NCBI RefSeq assembly: GCF_044751345.1
Contig: NZ_JBIWXY010000001.1
Coordinates: forward strand, 992,001-1,056,000
Reading direction: 5' to 3'
Length of the DNA stretch: 64,000 bases
Origin: Methylobacillus methanolivorans
GTDB lineage: Bacteria > Pseudomonadota > Gammaproteobacteria > Burkholderiales > Methylophilaceae
The position numbers and the translations under genes are program-made. This document shows, in pieces, positions 34,882-43,359 of the stretch. The notes beneath the pieces were generated by a model, which was not told the DNA's origin, made no database searches, and saw only the letters and a list, made by a program, of their open reading frames with translations. The number at the start of each line of letters is the position of its first letter. Within the stretch, counting starts at the first letter, position 1.

Positions 34882-35445
34882 ATGAATAATCAAGGATTAA
34901 TAACGACAATTCCAGCTACCGTGACTCTATGCTTGGTATTGGCAGGATGCGGTGGTGAATTTGCATATAAAAGAGGCGCTGGCGTACACGACCTCAACAC
35001 GGCAAAAAATGCATGCCAGGCACAAGGCCTGCAAGGGAATGCATTTGCACAATGCATGGAAAACAATGGCTGGATATTCCACAACCCACAGGACAACCTG
35101 GATGATGATGACCCCGTCATCAAGGCATCACTAAAGAATGACTATCGAGATATCTCAACAGTGCAGAAACCGGCACCTGTTGTGGCAATCGCTGCCGACG
35201 CAAAAACCGGGGTGACACAAGAAACACCGGCACCAGCACCCAAGAGCCCTCTGGATATGTTTACTATTAGCTCATGGTGGAAAATGGGCAAAGGTGCAGA
35301 CAACCTCAAGGCTGATATCCAGCAATGCGTGGCAAAGCTGGGGCCAGAACACCAGCCTGATATGTCAGGTACCACGGCAAAAGCGAGCCGAGGCTTGTTG
35401 CTCTGCATGAGGGAACTGGGCTGGAAAGCGCTACAGGCGCAGTAA
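34882..35445 (+). CDS. Predicted lipoprotein of unknown function
   Basis: I do not recognise this family. The 187-residue product starts MNNQGLITTIPATVTLCLVL and has a clear lipobox, LAGC, so it should be lipidated and exported. The mature part has four cysteines, including NACQAQGL ... AFAQCMENNGW near the N-terminus and QQCVAKLG ... LLLCMRELGW at the C-terminus. These look like two similar Cys-x-Cys-M(x)E units that may form disulphides. A Pro/Ala-rich linker joins them. The chosen ATG at 34882 has GGA 8 bp upstream. Other ATGs at 34861 and 34870 are possible. It is divergent from fmdC and shares its promoter region, but a functional link is not shown. Confidence 0.75.
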   Translation: MNNQGLITTIPATVTLCLVLAGCGGEFAYKRGAGVHDLNTAKNACQAQGLQGNAFAQCMENNGWIFHNPQDNLDDDDPVIKASLKNDYRDISTVQKPAPVVAIAADAKTGVTQETPAPAPKSPLDMFTISSWWKMGKGADNLKADIQQCVAKLGPEHQPDMSGTTAKASRGLLLCMRELGWKALQAQ

Positions 35446-35480
35446 GCCAGTGAATAGCCTATACACAGCGCCCCACAAAA

Positions 35481-35503
35481 TCTGTGCATAACTTTGTGGG
35501 CAG
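35481..35503. repeat. 23-bp intergenic repeat copy (DnaA-box-like)
   Basis: On the minus strand this element begins CTGCCCACAAAGTTA and continues TGCACAGA, matching the copy at 47793-47815 at 21 of 23 positions. TTATGCACA is one base from the DnaA-box consensus. Flanking CCCACAAA / TTTGTGGG can form an 8-bp hairpin. Confidence 0.6.
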
Positions 35504-35545
35504 TCTGGGGATGGCAAAATTAACTTGCTGATGCAATAAAGAGAA

Positions 35546-35576
35546 ATGCCGCTGCCTATTTTCTAGGCAGCGGCAT
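35546..35576. terminator. Shared terminator between the lipoprotein gene and lexA
   Basis: A 13-bp perfect stem, ATGCCGCTGCCTA and its complement, has a five-base loop and lies between two convergent genes. On the minus strand it is followed by TTTCTCTTT, so it should end lexA transcripts best and may serve both. Confidence 0.8.
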
Positions 35577-35628
35577 CATTTGAGGCGTAATACAGAGTGG
35601 CTTAGGCCATGTGCACTTACATGTGGAC

Positions 35629-36213
35629 TTAGCTATATTTGCGGAACTGCCCCACCACCACCCCAAAAATCTCGAAATCACCATTGGGGCGAATCACCGG
35701 AAAATCCTTGTTGGCAGGAATCAGCACAAACTGCCCATCCTCCTTACCCAAAGTCTTGAGCGTAAATTCCCGGTTGAGGATAGCCACGACAATATCGCCA
35801 AGATTGGCAAAAGGACGTTTTTCCACAATCACGACATCGCCATTGAAAATCCCGGCGTCCTTCATCGAGTCACCACGCACGGTGATGAGGATGGTCTGCG
35901 AAGGCTTCTCGATGAGGTAATCATCAATACCCATCGTGTCCAGGGTATCGCCGTATGATGGTGTGGCAAACCCGGCCTGTACCGTGCTCTCAGCCAGGAT
36001 ACGCTCGAAAAAGCGCCTGCCAGGCTTGAGCCGCTTGTCAGGCGCATAGTCGAGGAAGCCCTGTAACTTGAGCCGCGCCACGAACGATGTCACCGCATTC
36101 TTGGATTTGAACCCAAGCAATTGCGCGACATGGCTAAACGTCGGCAATGTCTTGTGCTCGGCGAAATAGTCCTGGATCTTGCCCAGGTATTCAAAGTCTT
36201 TGTCTTGTCCCAT
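35629..36213 (-). CDS. lexA: LexA-type SOS repressor
   Basis: The 194-residue protein has an N-terminal winged-helix domain (YLGKIQDYFAEHKTLPTFSH ... LLGFKSKNAVTSFVARLKLQ) and a C-terminal S24 self-cleavage domain. The cleavage pair is A80-G81 in VQAGFATPS. The catalytic dyad is S116 in VRGDSMKDAGIFNGD and K153 in REFTLKTLG. Length and spacing match LexA rather than UmuD. A perfect 14-bp palindrome, TGTACGATCGTACA, lies 15 bp upstream of the ATG, implying autorepression. One more copy of this operator with a single change precedes the radical SAM repair operon at 12.75 kb. No clear ribosome-binding site is seen. Confidence 0.92.
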   Translation of the reverse strand: MGQDKDFEYLGKIQDYFAEHKTLPTFSHVAQLLGFKSKNAVTSFVARLKLQGFLDYAPDKRLKPGRRFFERILAESTVQAGFATPSYGDTLDTMGIDDYLIEKPSQTILITVRGDSMKDAGIFNGDVVIVEKRPFANLGDIVVAILNREFTLKTLGKEDGQFVLIPANKDFPVIRPNGDFEIFGVVVGQFRKYS

Positions 36214-36227
36214 GAATGAAAATTTAC

Positions 36228-36241
36228 TGTACGATCGTACA
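36228..36241 (-). promoter_or_regulatory. LexA operator of lexA
   Basis: TGTACGATCGTACA is a perfect palindrome; with flanks it reads CTGT-N8-ACAA, close to the classical CTGT-N8-ACAG SOS box. Its place just upstream of lexA fits autoregulation. Confidence 0.8.
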
Positions 36242-36298
36242 AAATGTCAACCCCTGTTTTGTTAAATTTTCCATGGGTGAATCCCATCTGCTAAACTT

Positions 36299-36317
36299 GA
36301 TATTAATTATCATTTGT
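36299..36317. promoter_or_regulatory. Predicted Fur box upstream of the fecI-like gene
   Basis: The 19-bp sequence GATATTAATTATCATTTGT matches 13 of 19 bases of the Fur consensus and lies about 8 bp before the ATG of the ECF sigma gene. Iron repression of the sigma/anti-sigma/receptor genes is the expected outcome. Confidence 0.55.
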
Positions 36318-36324
36318 ATGCATT

Positions 36325-36849
36325 ATGAACTCCCCAAGCACGCCGCCTGCGCCCCATCCTCTACATAGCATTTACCAAGAACACCACCGCTAGCTGGTAC
36401 AACTGCTACGCAGAAAACTTGGCAATATGGAACAGGCCGCCGACCTCGCTCAGGACACTTTTGCGCGTATTCTGGCTGCCAACCAATATCATGAACTACG
36501 CGAGCCGAAAGCCTACTTGACCACCGTATCCACCCGCCTGGTTGCACAACACTTCCGACGCTATGCCTTGGAGCAGGCTTACCTCGACGCGCTTGCCTCG
36601 CAACCCGAGGCAACCAGCCCATCGCCTGAAACCGTGGCCTTGGTCGTGGAGGCTTTGGCTGCAATCAGCCGGGTGTTAGAAGGCCTAACGGCCCGTACAC
36701 GGGAAATTTTTCTCATGTCTCAGCTCGATGGCATGAAGTATGTCGATATTGCAAGGCAGCTGGGCGTTTCGGTCAATGTAGTGCAGAAAGCCATGATCAA
36801 GGGGTTCCAACACTGCTATCAGGCTGTGTACTCGACTGACGCAAGCTAG
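36325..36849 (+). pseudogene. FecI-type ECF sigma factor interrupted by an in-frame amber codon
   Basis: Read from the ATG at 36325 the frame gives MNSPSTPPAPHPLHSIYQEH, then HR, a TAG at 36391-36393, and continues LVQLLRRKLGNMEQAADLAQ. FecI proteins have a tryptophan at the TAG position (HHGWLLGWLRRKLGN-like), so a single TGG to TAG change explains it. The rest is intact: sigma-2 with QDTFARILA and YLTTVSTRLVAQHFRR, and sigma-4 with MSQLDGMKYVDIARQLGVSV. The full frame would be about 174 codons, the usual FecI length. A 140-residue restart at 36427 is possible but would lack the first sigma-2 helix. The gene abuts fecR and belongs to an iron surface-signalling set. Confidence 0.8.
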
Positions 36850-37836
36850 ATGAATAGATTGTTCACCCCAATGAACGGGGACAACAGCAACATCCCCGCA
36901 GACATCATCGAGCAAGCCGCGACCTGGATGATGCGGCTGCAATCCAGTGAGTTATCGCCATATGAACAAATGGAACACCAGACCTGGCTACATACCAGCC
37001 AGCAGCATCAGCTTGCATGGCAACGCATGACCGGGCTAGCAACTGACCTGCAAGCCAACAACCATCTCGTCGCAGCGCCGCTTGCGCGCCAAGCCTTATT
37101 ATCTGCCAACGGCAAGCAGCGCCGCATGGTGCTGAAATCCATCGCCAGCATCAGCATCGCGGGCGGCAGCGGCCTGTTGGCATGGCAACAATTGCCATGG
37201 ACATCATGGATGGCAGACCAACGCACGGGCGTCGGCGAACAACGCCGGCTCACCCTGGCGGACGGCACCTCCCTGCTGATGAACACCGACAGCGCGCTGG
37301 ATGTGCAATTCCTCGACCATGAAAGGCGCATCACCCTGCATCATGGCGAAATCCTCATCGCCACGGCAAAAGACCCAAGGCCGATGGTGGTTACGACTAG
37401 CAACGGCACGATTACCCCAATCGGCACGCGCTTCAGCGTGCGTCACGAAGACCACACGCCGACCCGCGTGATGGTGACCGAAGGCGCGGTGCGCCTGCAA
37501 CCCCGCAACAGCGCCAATAGCCAATTCCTTGCCGCAGGGATGCAGGCCGAATTCACCGGCCAGGAGATCGCCACACCCATCACGCTCAATCAACACGGCA
37601 TGGCCTGGGCCTCCGGCATGCTGGTCGTGGAACGCATGCCCTTGTTCGCGTTCATTGCCGAACTCAACCGCTACCATCGCGGCAAGCTGGGCTGCGCCGA
37701 CGATGCCGCCAATATGCTCGTCAGCGGCGCCTATGCCATCGACGACACCCTCGCCGTCATCGGATTACTGCAAGAAACCCTGCCGCTACGGATACAGTAC
37801 TTCACTCGCTATTGGATCACTCTGCATCATTTATAA
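36850..37836 (+). CDS. FecR-type anti-sigma regulator
   Basis: This 328-residue inner-membrane protein relays a TonB-receptor signal to a FecI sigma factor. The cytoplasmic N-terminal DUF4880 region contains QAATWMMRLQSSELSPYEQM and HQLAWQRM. A hydrophobic segment near residues 98-115 (LKSIASISIAGGSGLLAW) crosses the membrane. The FecR domain follows with GEQRRLTLADGTSLLMNTDS, RRITLHHGEILIATAKDPRP and IGTRFSVRHED. The start codon directly follows the sigma gene stop, and the TonB receptor gene follows about 105 bp later. The protein looks complete. If the sigma gene is truly broken, signalling through it may be lost. Confidence 0.94.
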   Translation: MNRLFTPMNGDNSNIPADIIEQAATWMMRLQSSELSPYEQMEHQTWLHTSQQHQLAWQRMTGLATDLQANNHLVAAPLARQALLSANGKQRRMVLKSIASISIAGGSGLLAWQQLPWTSWMADQRTGVGEQRRLTLADGTSLLMNTDSALDVQFLDHERRITLHHGEILIATAKDPRPMVVTTSNGTITPIGTRFSVRHEDHTPTRVMVTEGAVRLQPRNSANSQFLAAGMQAEFTGQEIATPITLNQHGMAWASGMLVVERMPLFAFIAELNRYHRGKLGCADDAANMLVSGAYAIDDTLAVIGLLQETLPLRIQYFTRYWITLHHL

Positions 37837-37941
37837 AAAATTCCTGTTCTCATCTGGCAGGTTTTCGTTTGCTACGCATCAAGTAAATCATAAGCACCTG
37901 TTCACGGTGCCATTGCAAACTTGAACCAGAGGGAGAACCAC

Positions 37942-40374
37942 ATGGCCGCGATGCCATTTACCAAGAAAAAAATCACACACGCTATTCTGCTCAGCATGGC
38001 TTTAAGTGCCAGCATTTGCGCCATGCCGCACCTGCATGCGGCAGAGCAGCAAGCCGATACGACAGCCCAACAATACGATATTCCCGCAGGCACCCTGGAC
38101 TCAGCCCTAGGCGAGTTCGGCCGCATCACCGGCCGCATGATCGCCATCGACCCGGCGCTAACAATTGGCATCAAGAGCCAAGGCCTGCAAGGTCGATTCA
38201 CGGAACAGCAGGGGTTATCAGCATTGCTGTTGAGAACCGGACTGGAAGTAGTAGCAGCAGAAAACGGTGGCTATCGTCTACGCAAAGCCAGTCAAGTGAA
38301 TGGCATCAACCAATCATCCACACCCAACTCCAGCAATACATTGCCAGAGATCAGCGTACATACAATTGGCGAGCATGAAACAGCCACTGGGCAGATAAAA
38401 GGCTATGTGGCAAAACGCTCAACCAGTGCAACAAAAACCGATTCATCCTTGCTGGAAAATCCGCAATCTATTTCGATTATCACCCGTGACGAACTCACTG
38501 TGCGAAATGTGCAGCGGGATGGCGATGCATTGCGCTATACGGCAGGAGTGATCAGCGAAAACTATGGTAATGACATACGGCCAGGTTTCGACATTGGCAC
38601 TATCCGCGGCTTTGACCCATCAACAACCGGCATGTACCGTGATGGCCTACGAGAGTTTAATGGCCTATGGAGCCGGTTATCCACCGACATCAATACGGTG
38701 GAGCGTATCGAAGTCCTCAAAGGCCTTTCCTCCGTTCTATACGGTCAAAGTGAACCCGCCGGTGTTATCAATAAAATCAGCAAGCGTCCCAGCGAAGCAC
38801 CGGTACAGCAAGTGGAAATCCAGGCCGGCAATTACAACCGATACCAGGGCAGCCTGGATATGGGTGGTCCACTGAATAGTGATAGCACGGCGTTATACCG
38901 CATCATCGGCATGGTACGTGATAGCGAAACTCCGTATAAATATGATACCGGCCATCGTAGCCAGGACAATCGGGAACTGCTGGCACCCTCCATCACCTTG
39001 CGCCCTTCAGAAAAAACCAGCCTGACATTGCAAGCCGAATATTTGCATGCAAAAACTGGCGTATCCGCACAACTGGGATCGCCGACCACAGTTACTGACA
39101 TCATGATTGGAGATTATCGCTACGACAAGAATGAACGTAAACAATACTCCATCGGCTATTTATTTGAACATGCGTTCAACGACGCCTGGACATTCAGGCA
39201 GAACCTGCGTTCCAGCAAAGTGGATTTTCAATATGCACGAATGGGGGCAGAAAGCCTGACCGGTACATTGCTCAGTCGCAGCAAAAGCTATATAGACGAG
39301 CAATTGAATGGTGTTGCACTGGACAACCACCTGCAAGCCAAGATAGATACTGGCATGCTATCTCACACCCTGCTGCTTGGGGTAGATTTTCAACGCTCTG
39401 CCTATACGCTGAGTAATGGCTCTGCTGTCGACCCAGCCGATAACCTGGACTTGAGCAATCCGATCTATGGCCGACATATTGCACGACCTGCCTATACGTC
39501 TGTCACAGCTAGCGCTATCAAGCAAACCGGTATTTATTTGCAAGATCAAATCAAGTTTGGAGATCATTGGGTGTTCACCCTGAGTGGCCGTCGGGACCGG
39601 GCTGACATCAGCGGTAGCGACAAACTGAATGGCGTTAAGCAAGATAAACAGGAAGATCAAGCAACCACCTATCGTGCAGGTGTCGCTTATATATTCGACA
39701 ATGGTGTTGCTCCCTATGCCAGCTATTCAGAATCCTTCAACCCGAGTGCTGGGGTCGATGGTAACGGCAAAACCTTCAAGCCGACGACTGGCAAGCAATA
39801 CGAAGCAGGATTGCGTTACATGCCGCACAACAGCCGGGATTTGTATACCTTTTCTGTATTTGAAATCACCCAACAAAATGTAGTGACTTATACCAATACA
39901 GGGGCTTTTCAAACTGGAGAGATCCGCTCACGTGGTGCAGAACTGGAAATCAAAACGCAGTTGCTGGATAACCTGAATCTGGTCACAGCCCTGACCTATA
40001 ACGACGTAAAAGTCACCAAGACCGATGGTATCGGCATAGGCAATAAAGGTGATAGCCCAGTCTATGTGCCACGCAAAGCTGCTTCAACTTGGCTGGATTA
40101 TAAAATCTCCACCGGACCTTTATCAGGCCTTGGTATTGGCGCAGGTGTGCGCTATACAGGGGAAAGCAATGGCGGAAATCCTTGGGGCGAAAGTTACACC
40201 AATCGATCTTATACCCAAGTCGATGCCATGCTGAATTACCACCATGATTCGCACTGGTATTTTGCGCTTAACGCTAATAACTTATTTGACAAGGAATATA
40301 CAGTTTGCGGTTGGGGGGCCTGCACAATGGGATATACCCGCAGTGTCATCGCCACTGCCCGATACAGCTTCTAA
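37942..40374 (+). CDS. TonB-dependent siderophore receptor with signalling (STN) domain
   Basis: The 810-residue outer-membrane receptor starts at the ATG at 37942, with GGGAG about 9 bp upstream. A signal peptide ends near LHAAEQQ. Residues about 45-110 form the secretin/TonB N-terminal signalling domain (YDIPAGTLDSALGEFGRITG ... GLEVVAAENGGYRLRK), as in FecA and FpvA. The plug has SIITRDELTVRNVQRDGDAL and VLKGLSSVLYGQSEPAGVIN, typical of ferric-siderophore receptors. The barrel ends with SVIATARYSF. It sits downstream of fecI- and fecR-like genes and a Fur box. The siderophore cannot be named from sequence, although the layout resembles receptors for ferrichrome- or coprogen-type ligands. 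Confidence 0.95.
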   Translation: MAAMPFTKKKITHAILLSMALSASICAMPHLHAAEQQADTTAQQYDIPAGTLDSALGEFGRITGRMIAIDPALTIGIKSQGLQGRFTEQQGLSALLLRTGLEVVAAENGGYRLRKASQVNGINQSSTPNSSNTLPEISVHTIGEHETATGQIKGYVAKRSTSATKTDSSLLENPQSISIITRDELTVRNVQRDGDALRYTAGVISENYGNDIRPGFDIGTIRGFDPSTTGMYRDGLREFNGLWSRLSTDINTVERIEVLKGLSSVLYGQSEPAGVINKISKRPSEAPVQQVEIQAGNYNRYQGSLDMGGPLNSDSTALYRIIGMVRDSETPYKYDTGHRSQDNRELLAPSITLRPSEKTSLTLQAEYLHAKTGVSAQLGSPTTVTDIMIGDYRYDKNERKQYSIGYLFEHAFNDAWTFRQNLRSSKVDFQYARMGAESLTGTLLSRSKSYIDEQLNGVALDNHLQAKIDTGMLSHTLLLGVDFQRSAYTLSNGSAVDPADNLDLSNPIYGRHIARPAYTSVTASAIKQTGIYLQDQIKFGDHWVFTLSGRRDRADISGSDKLNGVKQDKQEDQATTYRAGVAYIFDNGVAPYASYSESFNPSAGVDGNGKTFKPTTGKQYEAGLRYMPHNSRDLYTFSVFEITQQNVVTYTNTGAFQTGEIRSRGAELEIKTQLLDNLNLVTALTYNDVKVTKTDGIGIGNKGDSPVYVPRKAASTWLDYKISTGPLSGLGIGAGVRYTGESNGGNPWGESYTNRSYTQVDAMLNYHHDSHWYFALNANNLFDKEYTVCGWGACTMGYTRSVIATARYSF

Positions 40375-40380
40375 TAGCTT

Positions 40381-40419
40381 ATTCACTCCTGCTTTTGCCA
40401 ACATTAAGTAGGAGTGAAT
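40381..40419 (+). terminator. Possible terminator hairpin of the receptor gene
   Basis: A 10-bp inverted repeat, ATTCACTCCT / AGGAGTGAAT, with a 19-base loop follows the receptor stop codon. There is no T-run, so termination is uncertain. Confidence 0.4.
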
Positions 40420-40429
40420 GTGTCATTTG

Positions 40430-40645
40430 TTATTGCTTTACAGCCAGCTGCAACAAAAACTGCGCCACCTGCTCCGCACATTCCAAGGGAAACAAAAGCT
40501 CCTGCTGGCGAATGTTTTCCATCGCGCCATCCATGCCAATCACCGTGATTCTGACTTCCTTATACTCTGTCGTTTCTACCGAGATCATGGGGCGATCAAG
40601 GATCACCAGATTGGTCTTGTTGTCTTTTTTCTGATTGTCTGCCAT
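40430..40645 (-). CDS. Small hypothetical protein
   Basis: I do not recognise this 71-residue protein. It starts MADNQKKDNKTNLVILDRPM at 40645, with AAGGA 7 bp upstream. It is charged, without signal peptide or membrane helix, and appears to be one compact alpha/beta unit (MISVETTEYKEVRITVIGMD ... LLFPLECAEQVAQFLLQLAV). It stands alone on the minus strand between the receptor gene and the MgtC-like gene. The good ribosome-binding site and codon pattern support expression. No function can be given. Confidence 0.65.
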   Translation of the reverse strand: MADNQKKDNKTNLVILDRPMISVETTEYKEVRITVIGMDGAMENIRQQELLFPLECAEQVAQFLLQLAVKQ

Positions 40646-40730
40646 GCGTGTTCCTTTATGCAAAAAAGGGCGGCATGATAACAAATTCCTGCCTGCTTAT
40701 TGCCTTTCCCGTGAACAATCTAGCCACTTC

Positions 40731-41990
40731 TCAGGTAAGCAACATCACTAATAAACCAGCGGCCAAAGCGACACCAATCACGGGATAAGTACGCCAAGCT
40801 AATGCTTTGCCACCCACTACACCGACCAGTGCGGCCTTCACCACACTATTGCTGACCACGGCCAGCACAATACCCTGCGTCGCCACGTTCATCCCCAGCT
40901 CGTGCAAGGCATTACGCGATAAAGACAAGCTGATGGCATCGACATCGGTCAGACCAGCGAGGATAGAGACCAGATAAACACCAGCATCCCCCATGTAGCG
41001 CCTGCCCGCCTCGACGAGGAACAAGATCAGGCTTAACAACAAGGCAAAACGGATGGCTGGCCGTAGCTCAAAGGGGTTGCGTAGTGGTGTTTCTGCATTG
41101 GCTGGCTCTTCCTTGATAGCCCGCAGCCAGAACACCCCTGCCCCGGCAAGATACACTAAACACATCACACTCAATGGCCAGGCAATATGCGGCAATATGG
41201 AAATATTCACCGCGGCCACAATCAGCAAGACACGTGGAAACATCAAGGCTGATGTCGCCAGCAGGCCTGCTGACAATACATTCTGCAATGGTTTGCTCGA
41301 CAAGTGTGACAGGGTAAGCGTCATGGCGGTGGAAGACACCAGGCTACCAAGGATAGCCGTCAACATCAGGCCATAGCGTGTGCCAGTCAGGCGAATGGCG
41401 ATATAGGCAATAAAGCTCAAGGCGGCGATCAGCACCACCATCCACCAGGTGGTATAAGGGTTGAACACGCCCCAGGGATCATAAGTCTCGTTCGGCAATA
41501 CGGGCAGCATCACCACGGAGATGAACAGCAGCTTGAGCGCACCGGAAACTTCGGCCTCACTCAAGCGCTTGAGCAGGGAGTGCAATACGTTTTTCAGGCT
41601 GAGCAGCAAGGCCACCACCACGACGCCAGCGCTCGCCAGCATCACGTAGCCAGACAAGGCAAGGCTGCCCAGCAGGAAGGTAATCAGCAAGGCCAATTCG
41701 CTGGTGATGCCATGGTCACCAGTGCGGCGCACATCCACAACATAGGCAATGCCCACCACCAGCATCAATGCCGCCAGCACCGTCACCCAGACGGCCATGC
41801 CCATCTGCTGCCCCAGCAAAGTGCTCAAGCCGCCCAGCAAGCCCGTCAAGGCAAAGGTGCGGATGCCTGCGCTTTGGTATGAGTCGTTTTCATCGCGCTC
41901 TTGCCAGCCGCGCTCAGCGCCAATCAATAGCCCGGCACCCAGTGCGATGAGCAGGTGCAGCATGGTATCGATGGCAAAAGCCTGGTGCAT
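40731..41990 (-). CDS. MgtC/SapB N-terminal and DUF4010 membrane protein
   Basis: This integral membrane protein of 419 residues has about twelve hydrophobic segments. The N-terminal 140 residues match the MgtC/SapB domain, with LIALGAGLLIGAERGWQERD and GIRTFALTGLLGGLSTLLGQ. The remainder matches DUF4010, with GSLVSSTAMTLTLSHLSSK and SILAGLTDVDAISLSLSRNA. Proteins with this architecture are widespread and uncharacterised. A role in magnesium or ion homeostasis is sometimes suggested from the MgtC part alone. A GGGAA lies 8 bp upstream of the ATG. It is monocistronic as far as can be seen. Confidence 0.9.
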   Translation of the reverse strand: MHQAFAIDTMLHLLIALGAGLLIGAERGWQERDENDSYQSAGIRTFALTGLLGGLSTLLGQQMGMAVWVTVLAALMLVVGIAYVVDVRRTGDHGITSELALLITFLLGSLALSGYVMLASAGVVVVALLLSLKNVLHSLLKRLSEAEVSGALKLLFISVVMLPVLPNETYDPWGVFNPYTTWWMVVLIAALSFIAYIAIRLTGTRYGLMLTAILGSLVSSTAMTLTLSHLSSKPLQNVLSAGLLATSALMFPRVLLIVAAVNISILPHIAWPLSVMCLVYLAGAGVFWLRAIKEEPANAETPLRNPFELRPAIRFALLLSLILFLVEAGRRYMGDAGVYLVSILAGLTDVDAISLSLSRNALHELGMNVATQGIVLAVVSNSVVKAALVGVVGGKALAWRTYPVIGVALAAGLLVMLLT

Positions 41991-42031
41991 ATATTAGGTT
42001 CCCGGTTATATCTGCGAGCATGATACCAAGA

Positions 42032-42047
42032 GCCAGCGCCCTCTGGC
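42032..42047 (-). terminator. Weak hairpin after the flavin monooxygenase gene
   Basis: The stem GCCAG / CTGGC with a six-base loop is followed on the minus strand by TCTT. It lies 12 bp after the monooxygenase stop codon and could be a weak terminator. Confidence 0.35.
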
Positions 42048-42059
42048 ACCAAGACAATG

Positions 42060-43349
42060 CTAGACGCGCACTGGCCTGGCCAGCCCGAGATGACCGCGCA
42101 GGGTGGCATGCTCATAATCACGGCGGAACAGGCCGCGCTGCTGCAGGATAGGAATGACGTGATCGACAAAATCCTGCACGCTTTCCGGCTGCATCGGTGG
42201 CATCAGGTTAAAGCCATCGGCACCGCCATTGCGGAACCAATGTTCCATCTGGTCAGCCACCTGCTCTGGCGTACCAACCATGGTGCAATGCCCTCCCCCT
42301 GCCGCCAAGCGGCCTAATAGCTGGCGCACGGTAGGCTTTTCGCGCTCAATAATGCGTAGCACAGTGGCATAACGGCCCTTGGGGCCGGTAAAGACTTCCA
42401 GCGGTGGCAAGGGGGGCACTGGCGCATCCAGCTCCCAATTCATGCAATCCTGATCGATGAACAACTGTAATTGCCGCAGGGATGTTTCTGCCGGCAATAG
42501 CTCATCCAGCGCACGCTGCTTGGCACGCGCCTCGGCCTCAGTTGAGCCGATGAAGGTCACCAGGCCTGGCAAGATAGGTACATCCACTTGCCGCCCGGCA
42601 GTCTTGACCCTGGCCTTGACGTCGCTGTAATAGGCCTGGGCCGACGGCAGGTCATAGGCCACGGCATAAATCGCCTCGGCATATTTCGCGGCGAGTGCGC
42701 GGCCATGATCGGAAGCGCCCGCCTGGAACAGCACAGGGTTACCTTGCGGTGGGCGCGGCACGGTCAAGGGGCCATCAACGAGGAAATGCGCGCCTTGGTG
42801 ATTGATCTGCCGCACCCGGCTTTCATCGACATAATCGCCTGCACGGTCATTAAGTAAGGCGCCATCATCCCAGCTATCCCACAATTGCAATACCGCCTGG
42901 ATAAATTCCTCAGCCCGTGCATAGCGCTCAGCATGGCCCGGCATGGCTTCATACCCATGGTTCCTCGCCTCGACATCAAACATCGACGTCACCACGTTCC
43001 AGCCTGCACGCCCGCCGGAAATATGATCAAGCGATGCCATCAGCCGCGCGGCATGAAATGGCGTGAAAAAAGTACTGGAAATGGTGCTCACCAAGCCGAT
43101 GTGCTTGGTAGCACGGCTAATGGCTGTCAGCATGGTGACTGGTTCGAGGAACCAGCGCGGCCCATCCGTGATGTTATTGGTCGCATGCCCATCGGCAAAA
43201 AACACCGCGTCCAGCTTGCCGCGCTCAGCTAGCTGCGCCATTTCCTCGTAATAGCGAATATCACCCAGGCGTTCGACTTGGGAATCCGGGTGGCGCCAGG
43301 CAGCGTTGTGGTGGCCGCAGCCGAACAGGAATAAATTGATGTGCATCAT
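42060..43349 (-). CDS. FMN-dependent monooxygenase of the NtaA/SnaA/DszA family, under TPP riboswitch
   Basis: This is a luciferase-like FMNH2-dependent monooxygenase of 429 residues, starting MMHINLFLFGCGHHNAAWRH at 43349. Family motifs include YYEEMAQLAERGKLDAVFFA, LEPVTMLTAISRATKHIGLV, SGGRAGWNVVTSM, PVLFQAGASDHGRALAAKYA and HCTMVGTPEQVADQMEHWF. Relatives oxidise nitrilotriacetate, pristinamycin and dibenzothiophene sulfone and need a separate flavin reductase, which is not seen here. The gene follows an SDR gene by 10 bp and the pair lies downstream of a TPP riboswitch. The substrate may therefore be a thiamin-related sulphur or nitrogen heterocycle. That is inference. The enzyme family is firm. 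Confidence 0.93.
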   Translation of the reverse strand: MMHINLFLFGCGHHNAAWRHPDSQVERLGDIRYYEEMAQLAERGKLDAVFFADGHATNNITDGPRWFLEPVTMLTAISRATKHIGLVSTISSTFFTPFHAARLMASLDHISGGRAGWNVVTSMFDVEARNHGYEAMPGHAERYARAEEFIQAVLQLWDSWDDGALLNDRAGDYVDESRVRQINHQGAHFLVDGPLTVPRPPQGNPVLFQAGASDHGRALAAKYAEAIYAVAYDLPSAQAYYSDVKARVKTAGRQVDVPILPGLVTFIGSTEAEARAKQRALDELLPAETSLRQLQLFIDQDCMNWELDAPVPPLPPLEVFTGPKGRYATVLRIIEREKPTVRQLLGRLAAGGGHCTMVGTPEQVADQMEHWFRNGGADGFNLMPPMQPESVQDFVDHVIPILQQRGLFRRDYEHATLRGHLGLARPVRV

Positions 43350-43359
43350 GACCGCAGCC

